Source: an uncultured Bacteroidia bacterium | Lineage (GTDB): Bacteria; Bacteroidota; Bacteroidia; Bacteroidales; UBA932 | Direction: 5' to 3' | DNA: 64,000 bases | Assembly: GCA_902778105.1 (NCBI GenBank) | Contig: CACYWN010000011.1 | Coordinates: 1-64,000 of the forward strand | Shown here: positions 1 through 9,382 of the stretch, one piece after another | Layout of the letters: each line of letters starts with the position of its first letter | Position numbering within the stretch: position 1 is the stretch's first letter | Made by a program: the position numbers and the translations under genes | The notes under the pieces: generated by a model | The model's database searches: none | Told to the model about the DNA's origin: nothing | The model's input: only the letters and a program-made list of their open reading frames with translations

Positions 1-21
1 TGGTTCAAATGTGGTTCAAAT
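1..21. repeat. Short tandem direct repeat at window edge
   Basis: The decamer TGGTTCAAAT occurs at 1-10 and again at 12-21. It lies beyond the terminator of mnmE. It may be the edge of an adjacent element, but the neighbouring sequence is outside the window, so no function can be assigned. Confidence 0.4.
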
Positions 22-27
22 ATAATG

Positions 28-60
28 AAAAAATCCGGATATCAAAAAGGAATATCCGGA
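28..60 (-). terminator. Rho-independent terminator downstream of mnmE
   Basis: There is a perfect 9-bp stem, TCCGGATAT (34-42) with ATATCCGGA (52-60), and a 9-nt loop. Read on the minus strand the stem is followed by a run of six T (from 33 down to 28). It fits transcription ending about 80 nt past the mnmE stop codon. Nothing else is recognisable between 61 and 141. Confidence 0.75.
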
Positions 61-141
61 ATTATTTGTCTATGTATTTAGTTGATTATTAGACAATTCG
101 TACTATTTAGTACAGATTTGGTGGAAGTTGTTACTTTCTAT

Positions 142-1554
142 TTACTTCCCGATGCAATGCCTCCTGAAAATACTATGCAACACCGTCTCAGGATCGATGA
201 GATCCTGCCCGAGGATCTGGTTGAGGGAGGAGATGGCGAGACGGAGGTCTTCGGCGACCAGGTCGGAATACACGCCGGAGGTGAGGGCGCGGCGGGCATT
301 GGCGAGGGAGGAGGAGGTTTTAAGGAGGGCCTGGTAATGGCGCTCATTTGTTACAAAGGTCGAATCGCCACAGTCGAGTAGATGGGATTTCAAGGAAATC
401 AGGGCAGAACGGAGTTCGGGAAGGCCGATCTGCCGTTTGAAAGCTGATTTAACGATAACTGCTTTAAAATCAAAACGGGAAACAAATTCGTTAATCATAA
501 TAACAAATTTGTTAACCATCGCATCCGCCACCAAATCCACCTTATTCAGACAAATAACCAACTTCTGAACGGCAACATCCACCTTCTCGACAATCAGCTT
601 CAAATTATTCAAAAGGTCGCTTTCGTCGAAAGTAGCATCCAGCACGCCGACAACGATCTCAGCCTCGGAAATCTTCCGGAAAGTCCGCTCGATGCCCATC
701 CTCTCCACCGTCTCGGACGTCTCCCGGATGCCGGCCGTATCGATGAACCGAAACAGGAGACCGTCCAGATTAATGACCTCTTCGATGGTATCGCGCGTCG
801 TGCCGGCCACCTCGGAAACGAGCGCACGGTCATCGCCGACGAGTGCATTCAGGAGAGTGCTTTTCCCGACATTCGCCGCGCCGACGATGGCGACAGGAAC
901 TCCGTTCTTGATTGCATTCCCGTCCTTGAAGGAAGCGGCCAGTCTGTCCACATGCGAGCGCGTCCGGTCGATTAAGGAGAGCAGGCGTTCGCGGTCGGCG
1001 AATTCGACGTCCTCTTCGCTGAAATCCAACTCGAGTTCCAATAGGGATGTCATCTCCACCAGTTCACCCCGCAGAGCAGACAGCTCGGACGAAAACCCGC
1101 CCCGCAGTTGATTGAATGCAACCCGGTGCGCGGCGGCGGAAGTGGAAGAGATCACATCGGCGACAGCCTCGGCCTGGGCAAGGTCCATTTTCCCGTTCAG
1201 GAAAGCCCGCCGGGTGAATTCACCGGGTTCCGCCATCCGGCATCCGGCCGCCAAGAGCCGCCGCACAATCTCCTCACCGATATACCGGGAAGCGTGGCAG
1301 GAGATTTCCACGGAATCCTCACCCGTATAGCTGTGCGGCGCCCGGAAAACGGAAACCAAGACGTCGTCCAAGCCAGGAATGGAACCGAAATGAATCGTAT
1401 AAGCATCACTTCCAGATATGGTTCCGTGCTTCAATTGAACTACCGCATCAACATAAGGAAACGCCTCCGGACCGCTGACCCGAAGGATAGAAATTGCTCC
1501 GGTCCCAGGGACGGTGGCCGGAGCAACGATGGTGTCTTCGTAGAGATTCTTCAC
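142..1554 (-). CDS. mnmE: tRNA uridine-5-carboxymethylaminomethyl modification GTPase MnmE
   Basis: MnmE works with MnmG to modify the wobble uridine of certain tRNAs, using a formyl-folate unit, GTP hydrolysis and glycine or ammonium. The 470-aa length is normal. The N-terminal folate-binding domain begins near [10 protein letters not shown]. The G1 motif GAANVGKS is at about residues 225-232, followed by the switch sequence AGTTRDT and DTAGIRET. The protein ends in CIGK, the conserved C-terminal motif containing the catalytic Cys. The start is GTG at 1554; no in-frame ATG sits nearer the conserved domain. The first codons coincide with a dispersed repeat (see the 1543-1633 entry), so the N-terminal residues MKNL look repeat-derived. 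It is the last gene after lptD and rho on this strand. Confidence 0.95.
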   Translation of the reverse strand: MKNLYEDTIVAPATVPGTGAISILRVSGPEAFPYVDAVVQLKHGTISGSDAYTIHFGSIPGLDDVLVSVFRAPHSYTGEDSVEISCHASRYIGEEIVRRLLAAGCRMAEPGEFTRRAFLNGKMDLAQAEAVADVISSTSAAAHRVAFNQLRGGFSSELSALRGELVEMTSLLELELDFSEEDVEFADRERLLSLIDRTRSHVDRLAASFKDGNAIKNGVPVAIVGAANVGKSTLLNALVGDDRALVSEVAGTTRDTIEEVINLDGLLFRFIDTAGIRETSETVERMGIERTFRKISEAEIVVGVLDATFDESDLLNNLKLIVEKVDVAVQKLVICLNKVDLVADAMVNKFVIMINEFVSRFDFKAVIVKSAFKRQIGLPELRSALISLKSHLLDCGDSTFVTNERHYQALLKTSSSLANARRALTSGVYSDLVAEDLRLAISSLNQILGQDLIDPETVLHSIFRRHCIGK

Positions 1555-1633
1555 TTCGTTCAGAATGACAAAAGTATCGTTCAGAATAACAAAATGTTTC
1601 GTTCAGAATGACATGGTCTCGCTCAGCATGGCA
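1543..1633. repeat. Dispersed 'GTCATTCTGAACG' repeat array between rho and mnmE
   Basis: Four degenerate copies of TCGTTCAGAATGACA (plus strand) start at 1556, 1577, 1599 and 1619, a spacing of 20-22 nt. The copy next to mnmE extends from 1570 to 1543; read on the minus strand it is GTCATTCTGAACGAA directly followed by GTGAAGAATCTC, the first codons of mnmE. A closely related 28-29-nt sequence lies in ispG at 17506-17533. Copies with this consensus are common as interspersed intergenic repeats in bacterial genomes. Confidence 0.7.
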
Positions 1634-1635
1634 GA

Positions 1636-3462
1636 CTACTCATACCGGCTGAACTTGGACATATTGTCGATCAGGTCCTTGTTCGTCTTGAACTCGTCCA
1701 TGTGCTGCTGCATCCAGGTCATGGCCTCGACAGGATTCATGTCAGAGAGGAGCTTGCGGAGGATCCAGATGCGGTTGATCGTATACGGATCATACAGCAG
1801 GTCGTCGCGGCGGGTGGAGGAGAGTACAAGGTTCACGGCCGGGAAGATGCGCTTGTTGGAGAGGTTGCGGTCCAGCTGGAGTTCCATGTTGCCAGTGCCC
1901 TTGAATTCCTCGAAGATCACGTCGTCCATCTTGGAACCGGTTTCGGTCAGGGCGGTGGCGAGAATCGTCAGGGAACCGCCGTTCTCGATGTTTCGGGCGG
2001 CGCCGAAGAAGCGCTTGGGCTTCTGGAGGGCGTTTGCATCGACACCGCCGGTCAGGACCTTGCCGGAAGCCGGCTGGACGGTGTTGTAGGCACGGGCGAG
2101 ACGGGTGATGGAATCCAGGAGGATGACGACGTCATGGCCGCATTCGACCAGGCGGCGGGCCTTGTCCAGGACCATGTTGGCTACCTTGACGTGACGCTCG
2201 GCGGGCTCGTCGAAGGTAGAGGCGACAACCTCGGCCTTGACGCTGCGCTGCATGTCGGTGACCTCTTCCGGACGCTCGTCGATCAGGAGGACGATCTCAT
2301 ACACCTCGGGATGGTTCTCCGCGATGGCGTTGGCTATCGATTTCAGGAGCATCGTCTTACCGGTTTTCGGCTGGGCGACGATGAGGCCGCGCTGGCCCTT
2401 TCCGATGGGAGTGAACATGTCCACGATCCGGCAGGAAGGATCCCGCTCGAACCCATGTCCCAGCAGGTTGAACTTCTCGGTCGGGAAGAGGGGAGTGAGG
2501 AAGTCGAAGGGGACGCGGTCGCGGACGAATTCCGGAGAGCGGCCGTTGATATACTTGATCTTCACCAGCGGGAAATACTTGTCGCCTTCGCGCGGCGGGC
2601 GGATTTCACCCGTTACGGTGTCGCCGTTCTTGAGGGCGTTCTGCTTGATCTGCTGCTGGGAGACATAGATATCGTCCGGGGAGTTCAGGTAGTTGTAATC
2701 GGAGGAACGGAGGAACCCGTAGCCGTCCGGCATGATCTCCAGGACGCCCGTCGCCTCCACAGAACCTTCGAATTCCACACGCTGGGGCTTCTGCTGCGGT
2801 TGCTGCTGTTGGCGCTGCTGATCTTTCTGTGCCTTCCGCTGCTGGCGTTCCTGGGCTTTTTCCTGCTGCTGGGCCTCATCTTGGTTCAATTCGTCGAAGA
2901 GACTGTGGATGAACTGTTTCCCATCAACGACAGGGGCTTCGGGTGCCGTTTCCGCCGCGGGGACTTCTTCGACCTTTACCGGCTCGGCTGTTTTCTTGAC
3001 CCGGGCCCGCTTTTGCTTCGCCGGCTTCTGTTCCGGCTGATTCTGGGTCTCCTCAGCGGGCTCGGCCGGTTTCTCTGCAGATGCCGGGGCCGGAGCTTCC
3101 TCAACGGGTTTTGCCGTCTCGGGTTGAGCGTTCTTCGGCTTCCGGCCACGCTTTTTCGGCGATGCTGCCTTTTCCTCTGCGGCTTTCGCTTCCGCTACGG
3201 GAGCCTCTTCCGCCTTCGGCGCCTCAGCCGGTTTCTCCTGCTTGGGCTTTTCCTCTTTCTTCTTGGCAGGACGGCCGCGCTTGCGGGTCTTTTCCTTTTC
3301 TTCCACGGGCTTCTGCGCCTCAATGAGCGCCTGTGCGTCCAGGATGGCGAAACCCAGGTCCTGCATGTTCATTTTCTTGGCGTTCTTGATTTGAAGCTCC
3401 TCGGCCACGGCTCTGAGCTGTTCTTCGCTCATGCTGTTCAATTCCAGATAACTATGGGGCAT
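1636..3462 (-). CDS. rho: Transcription termination factor Rho
   Basis: Rho is a hexameric RNA helicase that terminates transcription. The protein is 608 aa from the ATG at 3462; the open frame continues upstream to 3714 without Rho-like sequence, so I use the start giving [17 protein letters not shown], which matches the SAP-like N-terminal helix of Rho. About residues 60-210 form a low-complexity Lys/Pro/Glu/Ala/Gln insert, usual in Bacteroidota and longer than in E. coli Rho. Then come the RNA-binding cold-shock-like domain ([15 protein letters not shown]) and the ATPase core with QPKTGKT (Walker A) and [16 protein letters not shown] (Walker B/Q-loop). The gene lies 91 bp downstream of lptD on the same strand. 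Confidence 0.95.
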   Translation of the reverse strand: MPHSYLELNSMSEEQLRAVAEELQIKNAKKMNMQDLGFAILDAQALIEAQKPVEEKEKTRKRGRPAKKKEEKPKQEKPAEAPKAEEAPVAEAKAAEEKAASPKKRGRKPKNAQPETAKPVEEAPAPASAEKPAEPAEETQNQPEQKPAKQKRARVKKTAEPVKVEEVPAAETAPEAPVVDGKQFIHSLFDELNQDEAQQQEKAQERQQRKAQKDQQRQQQQPQQKPQRVEFEGSVEATGVLEIMPDGYGFLRSSDYNYLNSPDDIYVSQQQIKQNALKNGDTVTGEIRPPREGDKYFPLVKIKYINGRSPEFVRDRVPFDFLTPLFPTEKFNLLGHGFERDPSCRIVDMFTPIGKGQRGLIVAQPKTGKTMLLKSIANAIAENHPEVYEIVLLIDERPEEVTDMQRSVKAEVVASTFDEPAERHVKVANMVLDKARRLVECGHDVVILLDSITRLARAYNTVQPASGKVLTGGVDANALQKPKRFFGAARNIENGGSLTILATALTETGSKMDDVIFEEFKGTGNMELQLDRNLSNKRIFPAVNLVLSSTRRDDLLYDPYTINRIWILRKLLSDMNPVEAMTWMQQHMDEFKTNKDLIDNMSKFSRYE

Positions 3463-3553
3463 AGAAATAAATAATAGATTCAAGATGGATACTCTCCCGA
3501 CCGGGAAAGCATTGCAAAGATAGTGAAAAAAAACAAGACTGCAAAATACCTCC

Positions 3554-6454
3554 TTACCGGAGCATGTTGTCCATGAAGCTCGAACTCTTCTTGTAGCGGA
3601 GCAGGTCGGCCAGCGCGGAAGCATTGGCGGCAATGCGGAAACTGTAGGATTTCCACTGTCCGGTAGGAACCCAGGATACGGCGATGTTGAAGCAGTGCAG
3701 GTCATAGGACGCACTGATCTGGGTCGTCGTCAGTTTCATGGCCATGATATCGAAGCCGGAACTGGCCTGGATGCTCATCCGGGGCGTCAGTTTGATATTG
3801 CCGGACATGTTGACCGTCTGGGTAAACCGCTTGTTCGTGATGAGCTGGTTATTCGTGTACTGGTAGTTCTTCGCGTAATTGAAGCTGTAACTGAAGTTCA
3901 GGGACCAGGGTGCGTTCGGATTCATGTAGTACACATAACCGCCGGGAATGTATTCGCCCGTGATGGGGTGGTAATAGATCCGCCGGTAGGAATTCGCATC
4001 GCTGCTGCCTGAAGAGCTTCCGCCACCGGCGGATTTGGTACCGTCGTTGCCGTTGATGGCACCCTTGCCGTTCAGGGAATAGGAGAGGGAAGCGCTGGCA
4101 TTGGTGAGCCGGAGGAGGTTGCCGGTCGCGACCACATTGTACCGGTTGATCCGCTGCCCACGCTCATTGATGGCATACGGGTCGAAATTGAGGTTTCCGC
4201 TGACGTTCAGCTTGCCGAACAGGGAAGTGGACATGCTGACGCCGATGTTGGACATCTTCAGGGAATCCGCCAGGAAATTGTAGCTTCCGTTGATCGTCAG
4301 CTGGTCGATGAGCTTGACCTTCTTGGAACCGGTTCCGGTGGTGTCGCGGAGATCGCGGACCTTTGCCTCGAGGTTGTTGCCGAAGGAAAAGCTCATGCTG
4401 CCGGTCTTTCCGCGTCCGGGAGGGGAGACGGAATTATGGTGGCCGGAGACGCTGTAGATATTGTACATGGCCTCCTGGTGGTAGGTTCCCCGCTTGTCAT
4501 AGTAGCCGTCCAGCGTACGCCAGCCGTTGAAACCCGTTCCTTTCTCCGGGCTGAACGACATGGACATGGACGGGGTGATCACATGCCGGATGGCCTGGAC
4601 TTTCCGGTGCTTGCCGAAGTTGAACATACCGTAGATGCGGGTGCTCATCGACATGCTTCCCGAATAGGTATGGGTGGCTCCGAAGGTATTGAATGCGCGC
4701 CCGGGGTCGACGACGACCCGCTGGGCCTGGACCATTCCGCCGTCAGGGCCTTTCACCATCACCGGATTCCCTTCCGCATCGTATTCGGGTTCCAGGTACT
4801 GCCTTCCGCTGTTGAACATCCAGTTCATTCCGTAGTTGACGCTCGGCGTGACGTTCAGGTATTTGAGCAGCGTGAAGTTGGGCAGGCCGATCTGGAAGTT
4901 GTGCCCCATGCCGTTTGTCAGGCGCTCCAGCGCCTTGGTTGCCAGGGAATCCCCGAATTCCTTGACGCGGAAACCGGTGTTCGGATCCACCATGTACGAG
5001 CCGTCCGGGTTGTACACGTAATCCTGCATGTCCCGCATCTTGAAATTGATCTTGTTCTGGAAGGAGGTGGAATAGCCGAAAGAGATCTTCTCGTAGAACC
5101 TTTCCTTACCCACCCGGTTCTTCTGCTTGAACGGGTAGAAACGGGTCACGGAGAACGTGATGTTCGGCAGGGTGAAGGAATAGCTGGAGTCCCGGGAGTT
5201 CTGGTTGTGGAGGGCGTTGACCGAAAGGCTGAACTTGCCGTTCCAGTTGTGGGAATAGGAGATGGAGGATGACACCTGGTTCTGCAGCGCCTCGTCCACC
5301 GAACGGGAATTATACTTGCTGTTGGAAGGGCTGGAGAAGTTCACGGAAGCGCTGAAGGTCGTTCCGGGGTGGGCCTTGGAGTCCTGCGTATGGGACCATT
5401 TGAGGCCGAAGTTCTTGGACTGGCGGAAATCCGCGCTGCCTTTCTCACCGGTCTGGTCGTTGGAATACGTCAGGGAGAAGTTACCGTTGAATTTGTAGTT
5501 GACCTTGTACCGGGAGTTGATGTCCACGGCGTAGGAACCGAGGGTATAGTAACTGCCGGTCAGGGACAGGTCGAAATAGTCGCCGAGCACGAAATACATG
5601 CCGGCATCCCGGACGAAGAAACCACGGGCCACCTCCTCACCGAAGGTGGGCATCAGGAGGCCGGTGGAACGGGTGGGCTTCTGCGGCACGAATCCGAAGG
5701 GAAGGCCGATGGGAATGGGCACGTCCGCGATGACCGGGAAGGCCGGTCCGAAAACCGTCTTCTGGGAGGGTTGGGTGATGACCTTGGCCATCGACAGTTT
5801 CATATAGTAATGCGGGTGTTCGAGGTCGCAGACCGTATACATGCCCTTTTCCATGTTCACGGACTGGTCCGGCATCATCTTGATCTTCTGGCCCTGCAGG
5901 AGGCCTTCCGATTCCTGGGTGATCATGTTGGTGATGCGGGCTTTCCGGGAATCGAAATTGTACCGCAGCTCCTCCATCTTATAGGTGGCCTTGCCCTGGG
6001 TCATCTCGGGCTGTCCCACCCACTCTCCAGAGGTCTCATCCTTCCGACCGCGGGCAAAGACCGTGTTGGTCTTCATGTCATATTCGATGTAGTCCGCCGT
6101 GAGGGTCATGTCCTGGTAGGTGACGGTGGCGCCGCCGTAGTAGTAGATTTTGCGCTCGCCGCCGGTGAACTCGGTGATGATGGAATCCTTCGCCGTGGAG
6201 AAGGCGGGGCGGTCCAGGGAACTCTTTTCCAGCAGGTCCAGGGAATCGCGCCGGGCGATGGAGTCTGCCCTGTGGCGGGCGATGACGGAATCTGGAAGGA
6301 CGACCGCCGCCGTATCCCGCGCTGGCTCTTCCCGGTTGCGGTTGCGACGCAGACGCTGGGCGGAAGCGGTTTCCTGTCCCAGGACGATGGCGAGCACAAG
6401 CACTGCGAAGTATTTCCAAATTCTATCCAAATTGCTTATATTTGCAATCGACAA
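3554..6454 (-). CDS. lptD: LptD/OstA-like LPS-assembly outer membrane protein
   Basis: This is the outer-membrane translocon component that inserts lipopolysaccharide into the outer leaflet. It is 966 aa. An N-terminal signal sequence ([13 protein letters not shown]...ASA) is followed by an OstA/LptA-type jelly-roll region with [20 protein letters not shown] at about residues 105-125. A long beta-barrel region with alternating aromatic and polar strands runs to the C terminus. No ATG precedes the signal sequence; the longest frame opens with TTG at 6454, and a second TTG at 6430 would give [12 protein letters not shown], so the start is uncertain. The gene is divergent from the amidase, and the 5' ends are only 39 bp apart. 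Confidence 0.85.
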   Translation of the reverse strand: MSIANISNLDRIWKYFAVLVLAIVLGQETASAQRLRRNRNREEPARDTAAVVLPDSVIARHRADSIARRDSLDLLEKSSLDRPAFSTAKDSIITEFTGGERKIYYYGGATVTYQDMTLTADYIEYDMKTNTVFARGRKDETSGEWVGQPEMTQGKATYKMEELRYNFDSRKARITNMITQESEGLLQGQKIKMMPDQSVNMEKGMYTVCDLEHPHYYMKLSMAKVITQPSQKTVFGPAFPVIADVPIPIGLPFGFVPQKPTRSTGLLMPTFGEEVARGFFVRDAGMYFVLGDYFDLSLTGSYYTLGSYAVDINSRYKVNYKFNGNFSLTYSNDQTGEKGSADFRQSKNFGLKWSHTQDSKAHPGTTFSASVNFSSPSNSKYNSRSVDEALQNQVSSSISYSHNWNGKFSLSVNALHNQNSRDSSYSFTLPNITFSVTRFYPFKQKNRVGKERFYEKISFGYSTSFQNKINFKMRDMQDYVYNPDGSYMVDPNTGFRVKEFGDSLATKALERLTNGMGHNFQIGLPNFTLLKYLNVTPSVNYGMNWMFNSGRQYLEPEYDAEGNPVMVKGPDGGMVQAQRVVVDPGRAFNTFGATHTYSGSMSMSTRIYGMFNFGKHRKVQAIRHVITPSMSMSFSPEKGTGFNGWRTLDGYYDKRGTYHQEAMYNIYSVSGHHNSVSPPGRGKTGSMSFSFGNNLEAKVRDLRDTTGTGSKKVKLIDQLTINGSYNFLADSLKMSNIGVSMSTSLFGKLNVSGNLNFDPYAINERGQRINRYNVVATGNLLRLTNASASLSYSLNGKGAINGNDGTKSAGGGSSSGSSDANSYRRIYYHPITGEYIPGGYVYYMNPNAPWSLNFSYSFNYAKNYQYTNNQLITNKRFTQTVNMSGNIKLTPRMSIQASSGFDIMAMKLTTTQISASYDLHCFNIAVSWVPTGQWKSYSFRIAANASALADLLRYKKSSSFMDNMLR
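6437..6444 (+). promoter_or_regulatory. Bacteroidota -7 promoter box for the amidase gene
   Basis: TATATTTG matches the Bacteroidota -7 consensus TAnnTTTG exactly and lies 49 nt before the amidase ATG. The -33 region is weak (ATTTCC near 6412-6417). The box lies inside the 5' end of the divergent lptD reading frame if lptD starts at 6454. Confidence 0.45.
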
Positions 6455-6493
6455 AATTACTATAATTTTCCTTCAATTCAAAACGGAGAGACG

Positions 6494-7630
6494 ATGAAGA
6501 CCTGTTTCCGCCCCATTCTGCTTCTGGAAGCCGCCCTCTTCCTTGCAAGCATAGTGCCGATTCCCGCCCGCGCCCAGGACAGGCTGAAACTTTCGACGGT
6601 CGTCATCGATCCCGGACACGGCGGACACGATTCCGGATGCATCAGCCGGGACAAGAAAACCTACGAGAAAAGCCTGACCCTCGACATCTCCCAGCGTTTC
6701 GCCCGGAAGATCCGGGAGGCCTATCCCGATGTCAAGGTCATCCTGACCCGCAACGAGGACAAGTACGTGACCCTCAGCGGCCGGGCGGACATTGCCAACA
6801 ATGCCGGCGCGGACCTGTTCGTCTCCATCCACATCAATGCGCAGGACAAGGGTACCTCAGCCAACGGCTATTCCATCCACTGTCTCGGGCAGTCTTCCCA
6901 GAAGGGGAATGACCTCTTCGGCAAGAACCTCGAGTTGTGCAAGCGGGAGAACTCCGTGATCCTGCTGGAGGACGATTACCAGACCAAATACCAGGGCTTC
7001 GATCCTTCCGACCCGCAGTCATACATCTTTTTCTCCCTGATGCAGAATGCCCACCTGGAGCAAAGTCTCGTCTTCGCCTCCGATATCGCCGACGCGATGA
7101 AAGGCGGGCCGATCACCCGGAACCGCGGTGTCTCCCAGGACCCCTTTTGGGTCTTGTGGCGGACGACGATGCCCTCGGTGCTGGTGGAAGTCGGCTTCAT
7201 CTCCAACGACAAGGATCTAGCCGCCATGCGTTCGTCGGACGGACGGGACCAGATTGCCGGCAACCTGCTGAAAGCGTTCACGACCTTCAAAAACCGGTAT
7301 GACCATTCTACCGGAAGCACCTCCTCGGCAAAGCCGGCCCCCGTGACGGAAGCCATGCCCGGGAACGCGCCTGCTGCCACGGACACGCAGAAGGGGAGTA
7401 CGGTCTACGGCATCCAGGTTCTCGCGACTTCCCGACGGATGTCTTCCGGTGATTCTTTCTTCAAGGGCTATGAGACCCTGGAACTGAAGGTGGGAAATCT
7501 GTACAAGTACCTTCTGCTTCCGGAAGACTCTCTGGAAAAAGCTCGTGAACGGTTCAAAGAAATCTCCCCGAAATATCCCGGCTGCTTCATCGTGAAGAAG
7601 GAAGGGGAAACACTGACGCGCATCCACTGA
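6494..7630 (+). CDS. Secreted N-acetylmuramoyl-L-alanine amidase (Amidase_3)
   Basis: This enzyme cleaves the bond between N-acetylmuramic acid and the stem peptide of peptidoglycan and usually acts in cell separation. It is 378 aa. The chosen ATG at 6494 follows GGAGAG, an unusually good ribosome-binding site for this group. A signal peptide ends near PARAQ at about residue 25. The zinc-site motifs are visible: VVIDPGHGGHDSG, YEKSLTLDI, SIHINAQD and VLVEVGFISN. About residues 300-378 form a SPOR-like tail (YGIQVLATS...PGCFIVKK), suggesting binding to denuded septal glycan. The larger open frame starting at 5369 is antisense to lptD upstream of this ATG and is not used. Confidence 0.92.
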   Translation: MKTCFRPILLLEAALFLASIVPIPARAQDRLKLSTVVIDPGHGGHDSGCISRDKKTYEKSLTLDISQRFARKIREAYPDVKVILTRNEDKYVTLSGRADIANNAGADLFVSIHINAQDKGTSANGYSIHCLGQSSQKGNDLFGKNLELCKRENSVILLEDDYQTKYQGFDPSDPQSYIFFSLMQNAHLEQSLVFASDIADAMKGGPITRNRGVSQDPFWVLWRTTMPSVLVEVGFISNDKDLAAMRSSDGRDQIAGNLLKAFTTFKNRYDHSTGSTSSAKPAPVTEAMPGNAPAATDTQKGSTVYGIQVLATSRRMSSGDSFFKGYETLELKVGNLYKYLLLPEDSLEKARERFKEISPKYPGCFIVKKEGETLTRIH

Positions 7631-7636
7631 TTTTTC

Positions 7637-7665
7637 CCTTTTCCAATAAGGTGAAAAGGATATTT
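7637..7665 (+). terminator. Probable terminator after the amidase gene
   Basis: CCTTTTC (7637-7643) pairs with GAAAAGG (7653-7659) across a 9-nt loop and is followed by ATATTTT. The stem is AT-rich and weak, so this is only probable. Confidence 0.45.
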
Positions 7666-7745
7666 TCCGCGGTTTCAATAAATTGGAATTATTCTAATCT
7701 TCAATCCTCTTGCCATGTAGCTAAACTGTGTTTTTCGCACGGCAA

Positions 7746-7801
7746 CTAATTGATAATTAGTATTATTGAAAAACAAGTGAATTCCTTCGTTTTCAATAAT
7801 A
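7746..7801. repeat. AT-rich inverted repeats upstream of dnaA
   Basis: There are two perfect inverted repeats. CTAATT-gat-AATTAG lies at 7746-7760. A 12-bp arm TATTATTGAAAA (7761-7772) is repeated as TTTTCAATAATA (7790-7801) across 17 nt. They sit about 100 nt before the dnaA start. There is no T-run typical of a terminator. They could be regulator sites or part of an origin, but I find no consensus DnaA box TTATCCACA nearby. Confidence 0.5.
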
Positions 7802-7841
7802 AAGAAAAAGAAAAATTCGACAAATGCAATAGCAAATTTAA

Positions 7842-7872
7842 TTTGTTATCAAGATTTTTTCCTCCAATTTTG
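7842..7872 (+). promoter_or_regulatory. Candidate dnaA promoter
   Basis: A TTTG at 7842-7845 is followed after 19 nt by CAATTTTG (7865-7872), one mismatch from TAnnTTTG. The spacing is that of Bacteroidota primary-sigma promoters, and the dnaA ATG is 26 nt downstream. Confidence 0.5.
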
Positions 7873-7897
7873 CATTACGATTCGATTGAAATTCCTT

Positions 7898-9325
7898 ATG
7901 ACCGGACCAGAAAGACATATTGCCGTATGGAATAACTGTCTGCAGATCATTGCCAACAACATTGAGCCGCAGAAGTTCAATACGTGGTTCAAGCCGATCC
8001 GTCCGGTCTCCCTGGTCGAATCCACCCTGACCGTCGAGGTTCCCTCCGATTTCTTCAGAGACTACATCGAAGGAGCCTATCTGGATCTTCTCAAGATGAC
8101 CCTCAAGCGCGCCATCGGCGCCGGTGCCCAGCTTCATTATATGGTGCGTCCGGTGCAGGAGGAAAAGCCGATGGTCTATCCGGCCTCCCACGGACTCACC
8201 CCCACGAACAGAACGGTGGCGATCAGCACGTACCAGCCGTCGGCCAGCCCGAATCCGATCGTGTTCCCGGGTGTCCAGCGCCTGCAGATCAACCCGCGCC
8301 TGAATCCCGTGTACTGCTTCGCGAACCTGATTGAGGGCGAGTGCAACAAGATGGGTGTCAATGCCGGCGAGAACATCTCACTCGCTCCGGGCAAGACCCC
8401 GTTCAACCCGCTGTTCATCTTCGGCGGTCCGGGACTGGGCAAGACGCATCTGCTCCAGGCCATCGGAATCGCGGTCAAGGAGAAATTCTCCGACCTGGTG
8501 GTGCTCTATGTCACCGGCAACGAGTTCAAGACCCAGTACATGGATGCCGTGAAAGGCAACAAGCTCGTCGATTTCATGGCCTTCTACATGCGGATCGACG
8601 TCCTGCTGGTCGATGACATCCAGGACCTGCTCGGGCAAGGCTCCCAGAATGCGTTCTTCAACGTGTTCAACCACCTTCACCAGAGCGGCAAGCAGCTGGT
8701 CTTCACCTCCGACCGTGCCCCCGTGGACCTGAAGAACTTCGAGGAGCGCCTGCTTTCCCGTTTCAAATGGGGCCTTTCCGTGGAACTTTCCCGGCCCGAG
8801 TATGAGACCCGCCTGGCGATGCTGAAGGCCCGTGCTTTCCGCGAGGGTGTTTCCATCGGGGACGACGTCCTCGCCTTCCTGGCCTCCCGGATCAAGTCCA
8901 ACTTCCGGGAACTCGAGGGCACGCTCATCTCCCTGATCGCCAACGCCACCCTAGGCCATCGGGAAATCACCGTCTCCCTGGCGGAAAAACTCACTGGCAA
9001 GATCGTCGGGGAAGAGCAGGCCGACGTCAGCATCGAACTTATCGTGAACACCGTCTGCGAGTACTTCAACATCACCCGCGACATCCTGTTGTCCAAATCC
9101 CGCAAGCGCCAGATCGTCCAGGCCCGCCAGATCGCGATGTACGAGTGCCGTAACCTCATCCCGAACTGTTCCCTGTCCACCATCGGCTCGGAACTCGGCG
9201 GCAAGGACCATGCGACGGTCCTCCATGCCTGCACGACCGTTCAGGACCTGATGTCCACAGACAAGGCTTTCCATCAATACGTTACGGACATCGAGGAGAT
9301 GGTCGCCGTCCCGGTAGGCCGTTAA
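7898..9325 (+). CDS. dnaA: Chromosomal replication initiator protein DnaA
   Basis: DnaA binds origin DnaA boxes and melts DNA to start replication. It is 475 aa from the ATG at 7898; an in-frame TTG at 7886 adds four residues not expected from homologues. The N-terminal domain I (HIAVWNNCLQIIANNIEPQKFNTWF) is followed by a linker and the AAA+ domain. GGPGLGKT (176-183) is Walker A and VLLVDDIQDL is Walker B. The C-terminal domain IV has the DNA-binding signature GGKDHATVLHA. Neighbours are the amidase upstream and pepD downstream; dnaN is not adjacent. Confidence 0.97.
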   Translation: MTGPERHIAVWNNCLQIIANNIEPQKFNTWFKPIRPVSLVESTLTVEVPSDFFRDYIEGAYLDLLKMTLKRAIGAGAQLHYMVRPVQEEKPMVYPASHGLTPTNRTVAISTYQPSASPNPIVFPGVQRLQINPRLNPVYCFANLIEGECNKMGVNAGENISLAPGKTPFNPLFIFGGPGLGKTHLLQAIGIAVKEKFSDLVVLYVTGNEFKTQYMDAVKGNKLVDFMAFYMRIDVLLVDDIQDLLGQGSQNAFFNVFNHLHQSGKQLVFTSDRAPVDLKNFEERLLSRFKWGLSVELSRPEYETRLAMLKARAFREGVSIGDDVLAFLASRIKSNFRELEGTLISLIANATLGHREITVSLAEKLTGKIVGEEQADVSIELIVNTVCEYFNITRDILLSKSRKRQIVQARQIAMYECRNLIPNCSLSTIGSELGGKDHATVLHACTTVQDLMSTDKAFHQYVTDIEEMVAVPVGR

Positions 9326-9382
9326 AATTTCCTTCTTTCCCTTTTTTTCCCTATATTTACGCAAACAAACGCTTGCGTAGAT

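Noticed and set aside
1702-3474. 590-aa open frame antisense to rho
   Set aside because: It mirrors the GC-rich rho gene; the translation is low complexity with no domain, and rho itself is certain.
7631-7897. Classical oriC with DnaA boxes upstream of dnaA
   Set aside because: I could not find TTATCCACA or a one-mismatch version on either strand in this gap.
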